A stretch of DNA of 64,000 nt from CBDCUC01 sp965222485 (GCA_965222485.1 CBDCUC010000040.1:1798001-1862000); one strand, 5' to 3'; shown: positions 54,949 through 63,432, counted from the first letter of the stretch. Translations and numbers: made by a program. Notes: a model not told the origin generated them from the letters alone.

Positions 54949-56826
54949 TTACTCAGCCGCCTTCAATTTCGGCGGCTCGATTTGCTCTACATCGCGCACC
55001 GCACCTTCAGAAGCCGATGTCGCAAATGCCGCATAAGCTTTGAGCGCGCGTGAGACGTTGCGCGTACGCTTTTCCTTGGGTCGCCAAGCGTCAACGCCTT
55101 TTGCTTGCATGGCCACGCGGCGATTGTTCAAAGTCGCTTCATCGACGGCAAGGTGAACGCGCCTGCTTGCGATGTCGAACTCAATCATATCGCCATCTTC
55201 AATGAGGCCGATTGCACCGCCGAGCGCTGCCTCAGGCGAAACATGGCCGACGCACAAGCCCGACGACCCGCCTGAGAATCGCCCATCGGTAATGAGCGCA
55301 CAGTCCTTGCCTAGTCCCATGCTCTTCAAGTAGCTCGTGGGGTAGAGCATCTCCTGCATACCCGGGCCACCCTTGGGGCCCTCATAACGAATGACCACAA
55401 CCTCGCCTGGCTGCACTACTTTGTTGAGGATGCCATTTACCGCACTGTCCTGGCTTTCAAAGACACGCGCCGTGCCTTTGAAGCTGAGGCACTCCTCCGG
55501 TACGCCTGCGGTTTTCACGATGCAGCCGTCAGTGGCGATATTGCCGAACAGAACGGCGAGGCCGCCGTCCTGACTGTAGGCATGGGCGCCATTTCGAATG
55601 CAACCTGCTTCGCGGTCCTGATCGAGGCTCGGCCATAATTGCTCTTGACTGAACGCGGTTTGTGTCGGAACGCCGCCGGGCGCTGCCCGATAGAATGTTT
55701 GAACCTCGTCGCTCGGGCTCTGCATGATGTCCCACTTGTCAATGCCCTCACCGATCGTTGGCGCATAAACCGTTGCACAATCGCGGTGAATGAGGCTAAG
55801 CCGATCCAACTCAGCAAGTATCGCGATTACGCCACCGGCACGATGTACATCCTCCATGTGATATTCTTGGCTGGAAGGTGCGATTTTTGACAAGTGCGGA
55901 ACGCGGCGGCTCATGCGGTCGATGTCCGCCATTTTGAAGTCGACCCCACCTTCGCGTGCAATCGCTAAAAGGTGCAGAACAGTGTTGGTCGAGCCGCCCA
56001 TGGCTACGTCGAGGGCAATGGCGTTTTCAAATGCATCAAACGTTGCGATACCGCGCGGCGTTGCCGTGAGATCTTCCTGTTCATAGTAGCGCTTCGTTAG
56101 TTCCACGATCCGCCGTCCGGCTTCTTCAAAAAGCTCTTTACGGAACGCATGCGTCGCCAACACCGAACCGTTGCCTGGCAACGCCAGTCCGAGCGCTTCA
56201 GCCAGACAGTTCATGGAGTTGGCCGTGAACATGCCAGAGCAGGAGCCGCAGGTCGGACAGGCGGAGCGCTCAAATGCGGCGACATCTTCATCGGAAACAT
56301 TCGGGTTTGCCGCTTCGATCATGGCATCGATCAGATCGACCTTGCGCAATTCGCCAGATTGCAGCGTCACCTTGCCCGCTTCCATCGGCCCGCCGGATAC
56401 GAAAATTGCCGGAATGTTGAGACGCATGGCAGCCATCAGCATGCCTGGCGTGATCTTGTCGCAATTGGAGATGCACACGACGGCGTCCGCGCAATGCGCG
56501 TTGCACATGTATTCAACCGCGTCTGCGATTAGCTCACGCGAAGGAAGGGAGTACAGCATGCCGTCATGACCCATCGCGATGCCGTCGTCTACTGCGATGG
56601 TATTGAATTCCTTGGCCACGCCGCCGGCAGCTTCGATCTGCCTAGCGACCAGTGACCCAAGGTCCTTCAAGTGCACATGCCCCGGTACAAACTGGGTAAA
56701 TGAATTGGAAATGGCGATGATAGGCTTGCCGAAATCTTCGTCCTTCATACCGGTGGCGCGCCAAAGCCCGCGCGCACCGGCCATGTTGCGCCCATGCGTA
56801 GACGTACGTGAACGGTAGTGTGGCAT
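54949..56826 (-). CDS. ilvD: Dihydroxy-acid dehydratase
   Basis: This 625-residue iron-sulfur enzyme makes 2-keto acids in valine, leucine and isoleucine synthesis. It has AGARGLWRATGMKDEDFGKP, a first Cys in CISNCDKITPGML, the motif CPTCGSCSGMFTANSMNC, and later TDGRFSGGSSGLCVGHVSPE. The start at MPHYRSRT matches the family N-terminus. It is divergent from pqqC. Confidence 0.97.
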   Translation of the reverse strand: MPHYRSRTSTHGRNMAGARGLWRATGMKDEDFGKPIIAISNSFTQFVPGHVHLKDLGSLVARQIEAAGGVAKEFNTIAVDDGIAMGHDGMLYSLPSRELIADAVEYMCNAHCADAVVCISNCDKITPGMLMAAMRLNIPAIFVSGGPMEAGKVTLQSGELRKVDLIDAMIEAANPNVSDEDVAAFERSACPTCGSCSGMFTANSMNCLAEALGLALPGNGSVLATHAFRKELFEEAGRRIVELTKRYYEQEDLTATPRGIATFDAFENAIALDVAMGGSTNTVLHLLAIAREGGVDFKMADIDRMSRRVPHLSKIAPSSQEYHMEDVHRAGGVIAILAELDRLSLIHRDCATVYAPTIGEGIDKWDIMQSPSDEVQTFYRAAPGGVPTQTAFSQEQLWPSLDQDREAGCIRNGAHAYSQDGGLAVLFGNIATDGCIVKTAGVPEECLSFKGTARVFESQDSAVNGILNKVVQPGEVVVIRYEGPKGGPGMQEMLYPTSYLKSMGLGKDCALITDGRFSGGSSGLCVGHVSPEAALGGAIGLIEDGDMIEFDIASRRVHLAVDEATLNNRRVAMQAKGVDAWRPKEKRTRNVSRALKAYAAFATSASEGAVRDVEQIEPPKLKAAE

Positions 56827-57214
56827 GATCAATTCTCGCTTGTTGGTCGTCGCCGCAGCAGGTACTTCCTCAGCGACACTTAACAACGGGTCGGTCTCGA
56901 TTCAATGTCAGAATGAGCCCTCCTACGTCGAAGTGCCCAATTGTCAACTGCTAGGCGCACTTTGGGCCAATCCGGTCTGTGTCCCAGATCTTAGGCGCAA
57001 GCCGTTGCGGCGGCCAGGACAGCTCATTATGAATGTTTCGCCCAAAGGGGCAGCTGTTTGGCTTGGCCGCATCGACTATGCCTTGTTGGCCAACCTGTCT
57101 TATGTCGCTTGTCCGACAGCAAGCCGCAACCTAAAATGGCGTGAGACAAGTCGTGGCGCGAAGTTTTCATGTGCGTCCTTCGCATATCGAAAGAATTGCC
57201 GCAGGTTTACGAAG
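56827..57214. other. Divergent region between ilvD and pqqC
   Basis: These 388 bases hold both promoters. The pqqC frame happens to stay open through them, but the translation has no PqqC similarity. No attenuator-like peptide rich in branched-chain residues was seen. Confidence 0.45.
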
Positions 57215-57988
57215 ATGGTTCCACATTCAGACCCGGGACGTTCACTGATGGACGATGGCGTGCCAAAGGAGCCGCTCCAACGTAATGACTTTGAAGCGGA
57301 ATTGCGCATGGCCGCCGTTCAGGGCTACTACGATCAACATCCCTTCCATAAGCTTCTGCATGGCGGTGAGCTTGACAAGGGGCAGGTGCAGGCGTGGGCT
57401 TTGAACAGGTATTGCTTTCAGGCTTACGCGCCTCGAAAGGACGCCGTGCTTATTGCGCGTAGCGCCAGTAGGGACTTTCGCCGCGAATGGACGTTGCGCC
57501 TGTTGGATCATGATGGTTTTGGTCAGGACGAGGGCGGTCTGGAGAGGTGGCTCAAACTCACCGACGCGCTGGGTCTGGATCGGCGGGACGTGCAATCGAT
57601 GACGGGCGTTTTGCCCAAGACCATCGAGACGCTAGAAAGTTACTTGGCTTATGTCCGCGAGGAACCGTTTGTTGCCGCTGTTGCAACGACATTGACGGAG
57701 CTTCTCGCTCCGAAGCTGCATCGGCACCGTTTGTCCTCAATGTTGGAAGCCTATGACTTCATTGATCGTGAGGCGCTAACCTATTTCAGTCAGCGCCTCA
57801 CGCATGCTCCGCGCGACGCCTCATTTGCTCTTGAGTACGTCTGTGAAAACACTCAGACGAGAAACGAGCAAGAAAAGTGCATAGAGGCCGTTCGCTTTAA
57901 GTGTCGTATGCTGTGGTCATTGTTGGATGCATTGCAGGATGCCTACGTTCTTGGGAACTGTCCGCCGGGAGCCTTTCGTTCATCATGA
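57215..57988 (+). CDS. pqqC: Pyrroloquinoline-quinone synthase
   Basis: PqqC performs the final eight-electron oxidation and ring closure making PQQ, the cofactor of methanol and glucose dehydrogenases. The 257-residue protein matches the family throughout: YYDQHPFHKLLHGGEL, ALNRYCFQAYAPRKDAVLIA, LRLLDHDG, LTELLAPKLHRHRLSS and CIEAVRFKCRMLWSLLDALQ. The frame is open a further 130 codons upstream without similarity. ATG at 57215 gives a normal length. No pqqA, B, D or E lies nearby, so it is split from the usual operon. Confidence 0.92.
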   Translation: MVPHSDPGRSLMDDGVPKEPLQRNDFEAELRMAAVQGYYDQHPFHKLLHGGELDKGQVQAWALNRYCFQAYAPRKDAVLIARSASRDFRREWTLRLLDHDGFGQDEGGLERWLKLTDALGLDRRDVQSMTGVLPKTIETLESYLAYVREEPFVAAVATTLTELLAPKLHRHRLSSMLEAYDFIDREALTYFSQRLTHAPRDASFALEYVCENTQTRNEQEKCIEAVRFKCRMLWSLLDALQDAYVLGNCPPGAFRSS

Positions 57989-58038
57989 CATTAGCTGTGC
58001 CCGTGGCCGATGGACGATGATCCCAAGGCAAATAGCTA

Positions 58039-58506
58039 CTATTTGGCCTTGACGAGTGAATCCAGTCCGCCTGCGTATACGCCCGTCATGGTTTTGACGG
58101 CGTCCTCGTCTGAAGCGTCCTTGGCATCGAAGTTTCCAACCCAGGTCAACTTTGCTTTGTCTCCGTCGGGTGTGACGCTGAGCGTCGAGGTGTAGTTGGC
58201 AACTGGAAGCGGGCCTCTGACAATCGTGTACGTGTAGCTCATGCCTGCCTTGTCGAAGTTTTTAAGTTCCTCGTAGAGTTCGCCACCGCCGTCAAGAAAG
58301 AGGGTGCGAAACGTTTTTCCATCTTTTTGCGAGATCTCGCATTTCGTGACGGCTGGGTGCCAGGACTGAATGTGACAAAAGTCGCCGACGGCAGTCCAGG
58401 CGGTCTTGGCGTCTGCATTCATCGTTCGCTCTACTTTAGCTTCCAGTGCGCTTGCAGCGTTTGGCAGAAGGCCAATGGCCAGTAACGAAAACATAATCCG
58501 TTTCAT
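58039..58506 (-). CDS. Exported SRPBCC-family protein (MxaD-like)
   Basis: This 155-residue protein has a signal peptide (MFSLLAIGLLPNAASA) and one START/SRPBCC-type domain (DAKTAWTAVGDFCHIQSWHP, TFRTLFLDGGGELYEELKNF, SYTYTIVRGPLPVANY). Exported proteins of this kind include MxaD of methanol-oxidation clusters, which fits the nearby pqqC, but the fold also binds other hydrophobic ligands. The ATG has GGGAGA nine bases upstream, and a TGACCGGTCA site lies about 50 bases upstream. Confidence 0.85.
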   Translation of the reverse strand: MKRIMFSLLAIGLLPNAASALEAKVERTMNADAKTAWTAVGDFCHIQSWHPAVTKCEISQKDGKTFRTLFLDGGGELYEELKNFDKAGMSYTYTIVRGPLPVANYTSTLSVTPDGDKAKLTWVGNFDAKDASDEDAVKTMTGVYAGGLDSLVKAK

Positions 58507-58557
58507 TGAACAGCATCTCCCTGAACTCAAAAAGTTGAGCCGCACACTTGCCACAAG

Positions 58558-58573
58558 TTGACCGGTCAGTCAA
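58558..58573. promoter_or_regulatory. Probable TetR operator upstream of SRPBCC gene
   Basis: TTGACCGGTCAGTCAA contains the perfect palindrome TGACCGGTCA (58559-58568). The same ten bases occur upstream of the tetR gene at 59312-59321. Such sites are typical of TetR dimers. Assignment is by position and symmetry. Confidence 0.7.
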
Positions 58574-58615
58574 CTGCGTGTGCGCGTCGAATGGCCGCTG
58601 TTGTGGCGGGCCGGT

Positions 58616-59293
58616 CTACTCTGTGGACGAACGAAGGATTGTCAGTGCGATATGGCCGAAGGCGCGCAGTTTTCGAGGGTCGTCATAGGCATTCGCCATG
58701 ACCGTGCCGCCTTGCAAGAGGCCGACGAGCGCTGCGGCTGCATCTTTGGATTCCAGACCATGGATCTGTTCGTCGCGCAAAAATTGCTCGACGATCTCTT
58801 CAATTGCAGTACCCCAGCGTTGCAGCGCGCTCATTGCGGCCGCCCGCACTCTTGAGTCGCCTGCGGAAAGCTCAAGAATGATATTGCCGAGAAAATAGCC
58901 CGGAATGACAGAGTCGCCGCGCCGATTGGCGCCGGATATATGTGGGACTGTGAACAATTGGAGGATTTTGCGTTCGGATGACGATCGTCCGGCAGAAATG
59001 CGCCGGATCTGTTCTTCAACCTCCAGGACGCGCTGTTCGATCACTTCAAGCAGCAAGTCCGTCTTTGAGGGGAAGTAGTGGTAGAACGAGCCCTTGTTGA
59101 CACCAGCGACCGCGCAGATTTCCGCGGTGCCGGCACTGTGATAGCTGCCCTTGAGGAAGAAACCGCTAGCAGCGGAAACAAGCCGGTCCCTAGAATCGGG
59201 CCTGGCGCGGCGCCGGGGCGGGGTGCCACCTTTAGGGGTACGTCGTGTTGTGTTTGATACAGCGGGTGCTGCTCGGCGGGGGCGGGTCGTCAT
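58616..59293 (-). CDS. TetR/AcrR-family transcriptional regulator
   Basis: This 225-residue repressor has an Arg-rich N-terminus and a TetR helix-turn-helix: RDRLVSAASGFFLKGSYHS, then TAEICAVAGVNKGSFYHYFP and SKTDLLLEVIE. The C-terminal ligand domain (about 95-225) is of a common type. It reads in the same direction as the SRPBCC gene, 110 bases before it. Identical palindromes before both genes suggest it represses itself and the SRPBCC gene. The inducer is unknown. Confidence 0.93.
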   Translation of the reverse strand: MTTRPRRAAPAVSNTTRRTPKGGTPPRRRARPDSRDRLVSAASGFFLKGSYHSAGTAEICAVAGVNKGSFYHYFPSKTDLLLEVIEQRVLEVEEQIRRISAGRSSSERKILQLFTVPHISGANRRGDSVIPGYFLGNIILELSAGDSRVRAAAMSALQRWGTAIEEIVEQFLRDEQIHGLESKDAAAALVGLLQGGTVMANAYDDPRKLRAFGHIALTILRSSTE

Positions 59294-59311
59294 CGCGACT
59301 CATTTCTTGGC

Positions 59312-59321
59312 TGACCGGTCA
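59312..59321. promoter_or_regulatory. Probable TetR operator upstream of tetR
   Basis: TGACCGGTCA, a perfect ten-base palindrome identical to the one at 58559-58568, lies 19 bases before the tetR start codon, where a bound repressor would block initiation. Confidence 0.72.
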
Positions 59322-59535
59322 ATTCGCCGATCATAGGCTGAAAAGTGATTCCCGCGCCAGTGTAAGCGGTATGAGACAATGAAAGCGAGAAGCCACCGGT
59401 CGGCTCCCGGGTAGAGTGCGATTGGCAACGCCTTCGGCTCACGTTGCTGTTCCTTGGCTTTTCAGCCTCGGGAAGCTGTGTGGGTGTGGCGGGTCCCATT
59501 TATGCGCCGACGCCAAGGCTTCGCCCATATTATAT

Positions 59536-59739
59536 GTGCGGCGACGCATACGCCTCCGGCTACATGCGCGCCGGGAGGTGTCCCGGTGGCATTAATAACG
59601 CTGCAGCCGTAGCGGCGCGTGATCCTGCTCGTATTGAGTTCATTGCCGCGTCACTAGGCGTTGTGTCGAAGACGCGCCTCCGGCACGATGCCGCTGGCGT
59701 CGGCCAACTCGCAGGTCCCGAACGCGAGCGCGTTCGGGA
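59536..59739 (+). repeat. Mosaic GC-rich repeat, copy A
   Basis: The first block (59536-59590) reads GTGCGGCGACGCATACGCC, then CGGCTAC and GCGCGCCGGGAGGT, and recurs in copies B and C. A second block (59668-59692) matches copy B, and the GGTGGCAT...GCGTGATCC block (about 59584-59625) matches copy C. It ends with an 11-base-pair hairpin, TCCCGAACGCG/CGCGTTCGGGA (59716-59739). It fills the gap between tetR and the PilZ gene. Confidence 0.78.
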
Positions 59740-59757
59740 TAGACCAGCGAAATTACA

Positions 59758-60156
59758 TTATGCCCGGCGTACCGCTGGGCGCTGACGCTTCTTCTTGTAC
59801 GCCGGTGAAATTTCGCGGAAGAAGGACGTAAATTTCACACCCATCGCAGTGCCGCTGCGCCACATGACCTTGCATGGTACCTCGCGGTTCTCGTGGGGAA
59901 ACAGCAACACCAGCTGATCGGGAAGTTGGTTGAGGGCATCTGGAGTGAGGCCGCTCGTAATGAGATTGGCGCCGCTGAACGACATGTCCTGAACAGTGCA
60001 GCTGAATTGTGTGGGATGGCCCGGCTCGGCGAATGTGGCGGATGTGCGCTCCAGCTTGCGTAACTCTCGTCTGCGCTCCTGCTCTTCAACAGAGATGTTT
60101 TCGACGGGATGCGCGTTTGGATCGATGGCGACGGCGCCCTGAGCCGCTGTAAGCAT
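59758..60156 (-). CDS. PilZ-domain protein (c-di-GMP binding)
   Basis: This 132-residue single-domain protein has the PilZ pattern: an Arg-rich RRRELRKLERTSA segment standing for RxxxR, the second motif DMSFSGANL (D/N-x-S-x-x-G), and beta-strand continuations QLVLLFPHE and GVKFTSF. It is likely a cytoplasmic c-di-GMP effector. The N-terminal 25 residues look flexible. It is divergent from the small membrane-protein and MshEN-ATPase genes about 550 bases away. Confidence 0.88.
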   Translation of the reverse strand: MLTAAQGAVAIDPNAHPVENISVEEQERRRELRKLERTSATFAEPGHPTQFSCTVQDMSFSGANLITSGLTPDALNQLPDQLVLLFPHENREVPCKVMWRSGTAMGVKFTSFFREISPAYKKKRQRPAVRRA

Positions 60157-60667
60157 TGATGGTTACTCCGCTGTTGTGTTTTTGCTGATGGACTGATTGC
60201 CGATAGGGCCCGTGTCGCGCGACGTGGTGCGTGGTGGTGAGCATCGATCCTGTGCCGATACGTAGAATTGGGAGTGAATTGTTCTGGTCACGTCCTTAGC
60301 CGCGTTGGGGCCTTTGTGGCGAAACGTTTGTTGTGATCCCGAACCAGGCTAACGCGAGCTTTCGCAGATCGGCGAAATTCGTGGCTAGCCGGTAAGGTTG
60401 GCTTAAGTATTGGCAAAAAATCCCTGAAGCGGTGCTAACAAAATCGCTCAAATTTTATTCAATTTGTCTGTAACTCTGGGTGTTGCAAACGTCCGGATTG
60501 ATACACAAAGCGCGTGGTCTCAGCGCGATGCAATTGCTGTTCCAGCAAATGCGATGATGGCAGACGGGAGGGTCGGTATGTCGAGATGCGGAAGATCATT
60601 TGCAACCGCCATTAAACTAACATCAAGCTGGGGCACTCGACGGGGCTGACCACTTCGATTGAATTTA
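60157..60667. other. Long divergent intergenic region, no gene
   Basis: These 511 bases lie between the PilZ gene and a small membrane-protein gene. A 61-codon plus-strand frame is present but lacks a ribosome-binding site or domain. The AT content rises near 60410-60470, which may mark promoters. Confidence 0.45.
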
Positions 60668-60691
60668 GAAATTCGAAGGCTTCCGAATTTC
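60668..60691 (+). promoter_or_regulatory. Leader hairpin before 51-residue protein
   Basis: GAAATTCG (60668-60675) pairs perfectly with CGAATTTC (60684-60691), and the inner AAGGCTTC can partly pair. It ends just before AAGGAAGG, the ribosome-binding site of the next gene, so it may be an operator or a translation-control stem. Confidence 0.55.
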
Positions 60692-60707
60692 AGAAGGAAG
60701 GTATGCA

Positions 60708-60863
60708 ATGTGGATTTTATCAGTTCTTATCTGCGGTGCCATTGCGGTTGTTGCTGTATACCTGACTGACGCAACCGGCTACACACAGGCTCTTATGATC
60801 GGCGTGGCCGCGGGCCTTTCTGTCCCGCTGGAATACATACTCAAACGCGTCTTTAGAAAGTAG
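60708..60863 (+). CDS. 51-residue small membrane protein
   Basis: This short gene encodes 51 residues with two hydrophobic segments: MWILSVLICGAIAVVAVYL and, after a polar turn (TDATGYTQ), ALMIGVAAGLSVPLEY, ending in basic KRVFRK. AAGGAAGG lies seven bases before the ATG, the best ribosome-binding site in the area, so translation is likely. I recognise no family. It sits between a PilZ gene and an MshEN-like ATPase gene and may belong with either. Confidence 0.68.
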   Translation: MWILSVLICGAIAVVAVYLTDATGYTQALMIGVAAGLSVPLEYILKRVFRK

Positions 60864-61102
60864 GCCGGTCTTCGTTCCTCCACCTTGTCTATCGCGTACC
60901 GGTCTCACAGGATGCGCAGGGGGAAATTCTTTTACCCTTTTATCGTATAGACAATAGCAGGGCTTATCGGAACGGCGGGAATAACCTTCCATTAACACCG
61001 CGCGCGAAGCCCCCGCAGTTGCGGGCGACGCGCATCAAGAACATACCCAATGGACAGATAGAAGTTTGTCCAACGGGCTTATTGCAGGCAGAGGTTCGCG
61101 AC

Positions 61103-62557
61103 ATGATGAATATTGGCAATCTCCTGGTGGCCAAGGGACTGATTTCGAAAGAACAGATCAACCAGGCGATCCAACATCAAAAAGCGAACGGCGGGCGGCT
61201 TGGTGATATTCTCGTCGCGCTTGGCTTTTTGACCAGGGAACAGATCAACGAGGTTCTAGCCGACGCGCCGCAGGCACCGATCATGGTGGAAAGCACGGGC
61301 ATCGATCCGGTGTTCCTGCTCGAGCTTGCCATCAAGGGCATCTACGCGGAGAACCTGGAGACGGCATCGCAGATGTCGGAAGCGCTGAAGCTCTCCAGCA
61401 CCATCGTCAATCAGCTTATCCAGACGGCGAATGAGCGCAAACTGATCGAGGCGCTGTCGTCCAACAGTGGCGGCGGGGAATTGCGCTTGGGCCTGACGCG
61501 GGCGGGCCGCGAATTCGCGATCGATGCCATGAGCCGCGGACAATACTTCGGTCCCGCGCCGGTGTCGCTCAAAGACTACCAGGACCGCATTCTGCGCCAG
61601 CGCGTCACCAACGAACACGTGACGCGCCAAAGGTTGGACGATGCGTTTTCCGATCTCGTCATGACCGACCGGTTTGTCAGCCGCTTAGGTCCGGCGGTCA
61701 ACTCCGGACAAGCCATTCTGATTTACGGGCCGGCCGGTAACGGTAAGACGACGGTTGCTGAAATCGTCGGCAACATCTTCCAGAATGTCATTTATGTGCC
61801 GTACTGCATCGAGATCGACGGCGAGATCATGAAGGTGTTCGACCCGGCCGTTCATCGCGTGGTGCCGGAGGCCGCCGAACAACAAGGCCCATCGAGTTTG
61901 CGCCGTAACCCGATCGATCCGCGCTGGGTGCCGTGTTACCGACCGATGGTGATCACGGGCGGCGAACTCACCATCGAGATGCTCGACCTCAAATACAATT
62001 CGGTCGCCAAGTACTACGAGGCGCCGCTGCACATCAAGGCGATCAACGGCACGTTTCTGATCGACGACTTCGGCCGCCAGCGCGCCAAGCCGGAGGACAT
62101 CCTCAACCGCTGGATCGTGCCGCTGAACAGCCGCGTCGACTATCTGACGCTGCATACCGGTAAGAGCGCCATGATCCCGTTCGACGAGATCGTGATCTTC
62201 TCCACCAACATGCACCCCAACGATCTGATGGACCCCGCCTTCCAGCGTCGTATTTCCTACAAGCTGGAAACCGTGGAGCCGCCGGAAGATCTGTTCCTGA
62301 AAGTGTTCCAGGGCATGGCGGGCAAACATGGCCTGCAGCTCACCCGAGAGATCTATCAGCAGGTGCTTGATACAGTCCGGAAAAACGAGGCGCCGCTGGC
62401 GTACTTCCAGCCGAAATTCATCGTCGAGCAGGTGTTGGCGAGTTGCAAGTTTGAAGGCGTCAAGCCGCAGTTCACGCCGGAGAATGTTGATGATGCGCTG
62501 GCCAACCTGTTCATCGCGCAGAACGATGGCTCGATGTTCGGCGTTAAGCGCAGTTAG
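61103..62557 (+). CDS. AAA ATPase with N-terminal MshEN-like domain
   Basis: This 484-residue protein starts with tandem MshEN-like motifs (NIGNLLVAKGLISKEQINQA at 3-22, RLGDILVALGFLTREQINEV at 32-51), known in other proteins to bind c-di-GMP. A helical middle ends QYFGPAPVSLKDYQD. The ATPase has Walker A GPAGNGKT (209-216), Walker B GTFLIDDFGR (316-325), sensor VIFSTNM and a likely Arg finger FQRRISYK. The first motif lacks the usual Arg, so ligand binding is uncertain. It is not a GspE or PilB ATPase. Its role is unknown. Confidence 0.85.
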   Translation: MMNIGNLLVAKGLISKEQINQAIQHQKANGGRLGDILVALGFLTREQINEVLADAPQAPIMVESTGIDPVFLLELAIKGIYAENLETASQMSEALKLSSTIVNQLIQTANERKLIEALSSNSGGGELRLGLTRAGREFAIDAMSRGQYFGPAPVSLKDYQDRILRQRVTNEHVTRQRLDDAFSDLVMTDRFVSRLGPAVNSGQAILIYGPAGNGKTTVAEIVGNIFQNVIYVPYCIEIDGEIMKVFDPAVHRVVPEAAEQQGPSSLRRNPIDPRWVPCYRPMVITGGELTIEMLDLKYNSVAKYYEAPLHIKAINGTFLIDDFGRQRAKPEDILNRWIVPLNSRVDYLTLHTGKSAMIPFDEIVIFSTNMHPNDLMDPAFQRRISYKLETVEPPEDLFLKVFQGMAGKHGLQLTREIYQQVLDTVRKNEAPLAYFQPKFIVEQVLASCKFEGVKPQFTPENVDDALANLFIAQNDGSMFGVKRS

Positions 62558-62598
62558 GTGAGAGGGCAGGAAGCCCGAAAGTTTTAAAGTATATTGAG

Positions 62599-62625
62599 CA
62601 GGGGTGCGCCGGGGGCGTGCCCCTG
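62599..62625 (+). terminator. Likely terminator after MshEN-ATPase gene
   Basis: CAGGGG (62599-62604) pairs with CCCCTG (62620-62625) around a GC-rich imperfect inner stem. TTTG follows. It lies 42 bases past the ATPase stop codon and abuts repeat copy B. Confidence 0.6.
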
Positions 62626-62855
62626 TTTGACTCGCGGGCTATTCCGAACGCGTTCGCGTTCGGGCCCGCGTGTACGGCGACGCATACGCCATCTTGCTGA
62701 AAGCGCGTCTCCGACACGACGGCTACATGCGCGCCGGGAGGTGCCCTCGCATAAGAGCGTTATTATTATCGCGACGCTATTCAGCGCTGTCGCGCTGGCA
62801 CCGCGATATCGGCGACGGCAACGGCTTCGCCTACTGCCGCGCCGGGAGGTTTCCT
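62624..62855 (+). repeat. Mosaic GC-rich repeat, copy B
   Basis: It begins TGTTTG-A-CTCGCGGGC and has a hairpin CCGAACGC/GCGTTCGG (62644-62663), then CGGCGACGCATACGCC. A block shared with copy A (62699-62723) interrupts before GGCTACATGCGCGCCGGGAGG. A second, diverged unit (GGCGACG...TTCGCCTAC...CGCGCCGGGAGGT) occupies 62811-62850. All units point the same way as copies A and C. Confidence 0.82.
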
Positions 62856-62944
62856 AACTTGGGTCGAGCCTGCTGACTGGCAAAACAGGGAGCAAGGCGA
62901 CCCGGCGCATTGCGCCGCCCGGTCGGAGGTGGCCTGTGCCCTTG

Positions 62945-62960
62945 GGCGCAGAATAGCCAC
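62945..62960 (+). repeat. Left arm of 16-base inverted repeat
   Basis: GGCGCAGAATAGCCAC is the exact reverse complement of GTGGCTATTCTGCGCC at 63406-63421. The two arms flank the 89-residue membrane-protein gene and its upstream region (477 bases in all). Confidence 0.75.
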
Positions 62961-62996
62961 CGTGAGACAGATAATCGCGCAGCCCTACCCGCCGCC

Positions 62997-63266
62997 TCAG
63001 GCTTTCATCTTGCGATAACCCCAGCGGCCGGCGAAGCCGAGTAGGCGGCCCAGGGCGTAGCCGAAGACACATTGCGCAAGAGAGAACATGGCAATGATCC
63101 GGAACGCGTTTGTGAAGATGGGGTCCCACCGGATCAGGTTTTCAGGCAGCTCCCAGCCATAGCCGAGGCTCAGAAAAACAAACACCGCAAAGACTGCGTA
63201 GGCACCCGCCGTCCACACGGGCCATCGCAAAATCCCGAAGATTGTTGTGACGAAAATTTCATACAT
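62997..63266 (-). CDS. Small two- or three-span membrane protein
   Basis: This 89-residue protein has hydrophobic segments at about 20-38 (TAGAYAVFAVFVFLSLGYGW) and 55-76 (IIAMFSLAQCVFGYALGRLL), starts MYEIFVTTIFGILRWPVW and ends RWGYRKMKA. I recognise no family. A decayed copy of its first 25 codons with similar upstream sequence lies at 63641-63718, so the gene was duplicated in tandem. A 16-base inverted repeat flanks it. Confidence 0.65.
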   Translation of the reverse strand: MYEIFVTTIFGILRWPVWTAGAYAVFAVFVFLSLGYGWELPENLIRWDPIFTNAFRIIAMFSLAQCVFGYALGRLLGFAGRWGYRKMKA

Positions 63267-63405
63267 GTGTTTGGCCCGGCGTTGATTTAAGCGTGCTGAT
63301 TAAACGGCGACGCGAATCGTGAAGGCCTGGCCCCCGCACGTCGCACACGCCCCGTCTACCGGACCTCACGGCCGCCTGTCTGTTGTGGTGGGAACAGGGA
63401 GGTGT

Positions 63406-63421
63406 GTGGCTATTCTGCGCC
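63406..63421 (+). repeat. Right arm of 16-base inverted repeat
   Basis: GTGGCTATTCTGCGCC, exact reverse complement of 62945-62960, adjoins the start of repeat copy C. Confidence 0.75.
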
Positions 63422-63432
63422 GTGTGGCGCTA

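Noticed and set aside
56825..57214. 130-codon N-terminal extension of pqqC
   Set aside because: The extension has no PqqC similarity and would make the protein half again the normal length. It overlaps the ilvD promoter region.
61685..62329. 214-codon minus-strand frame opposite the MshEN-ATPase gene
   Set aside because: It is an antisense shadow of the ATPase core, and its codons mirror the conserved Walker and sensor region.
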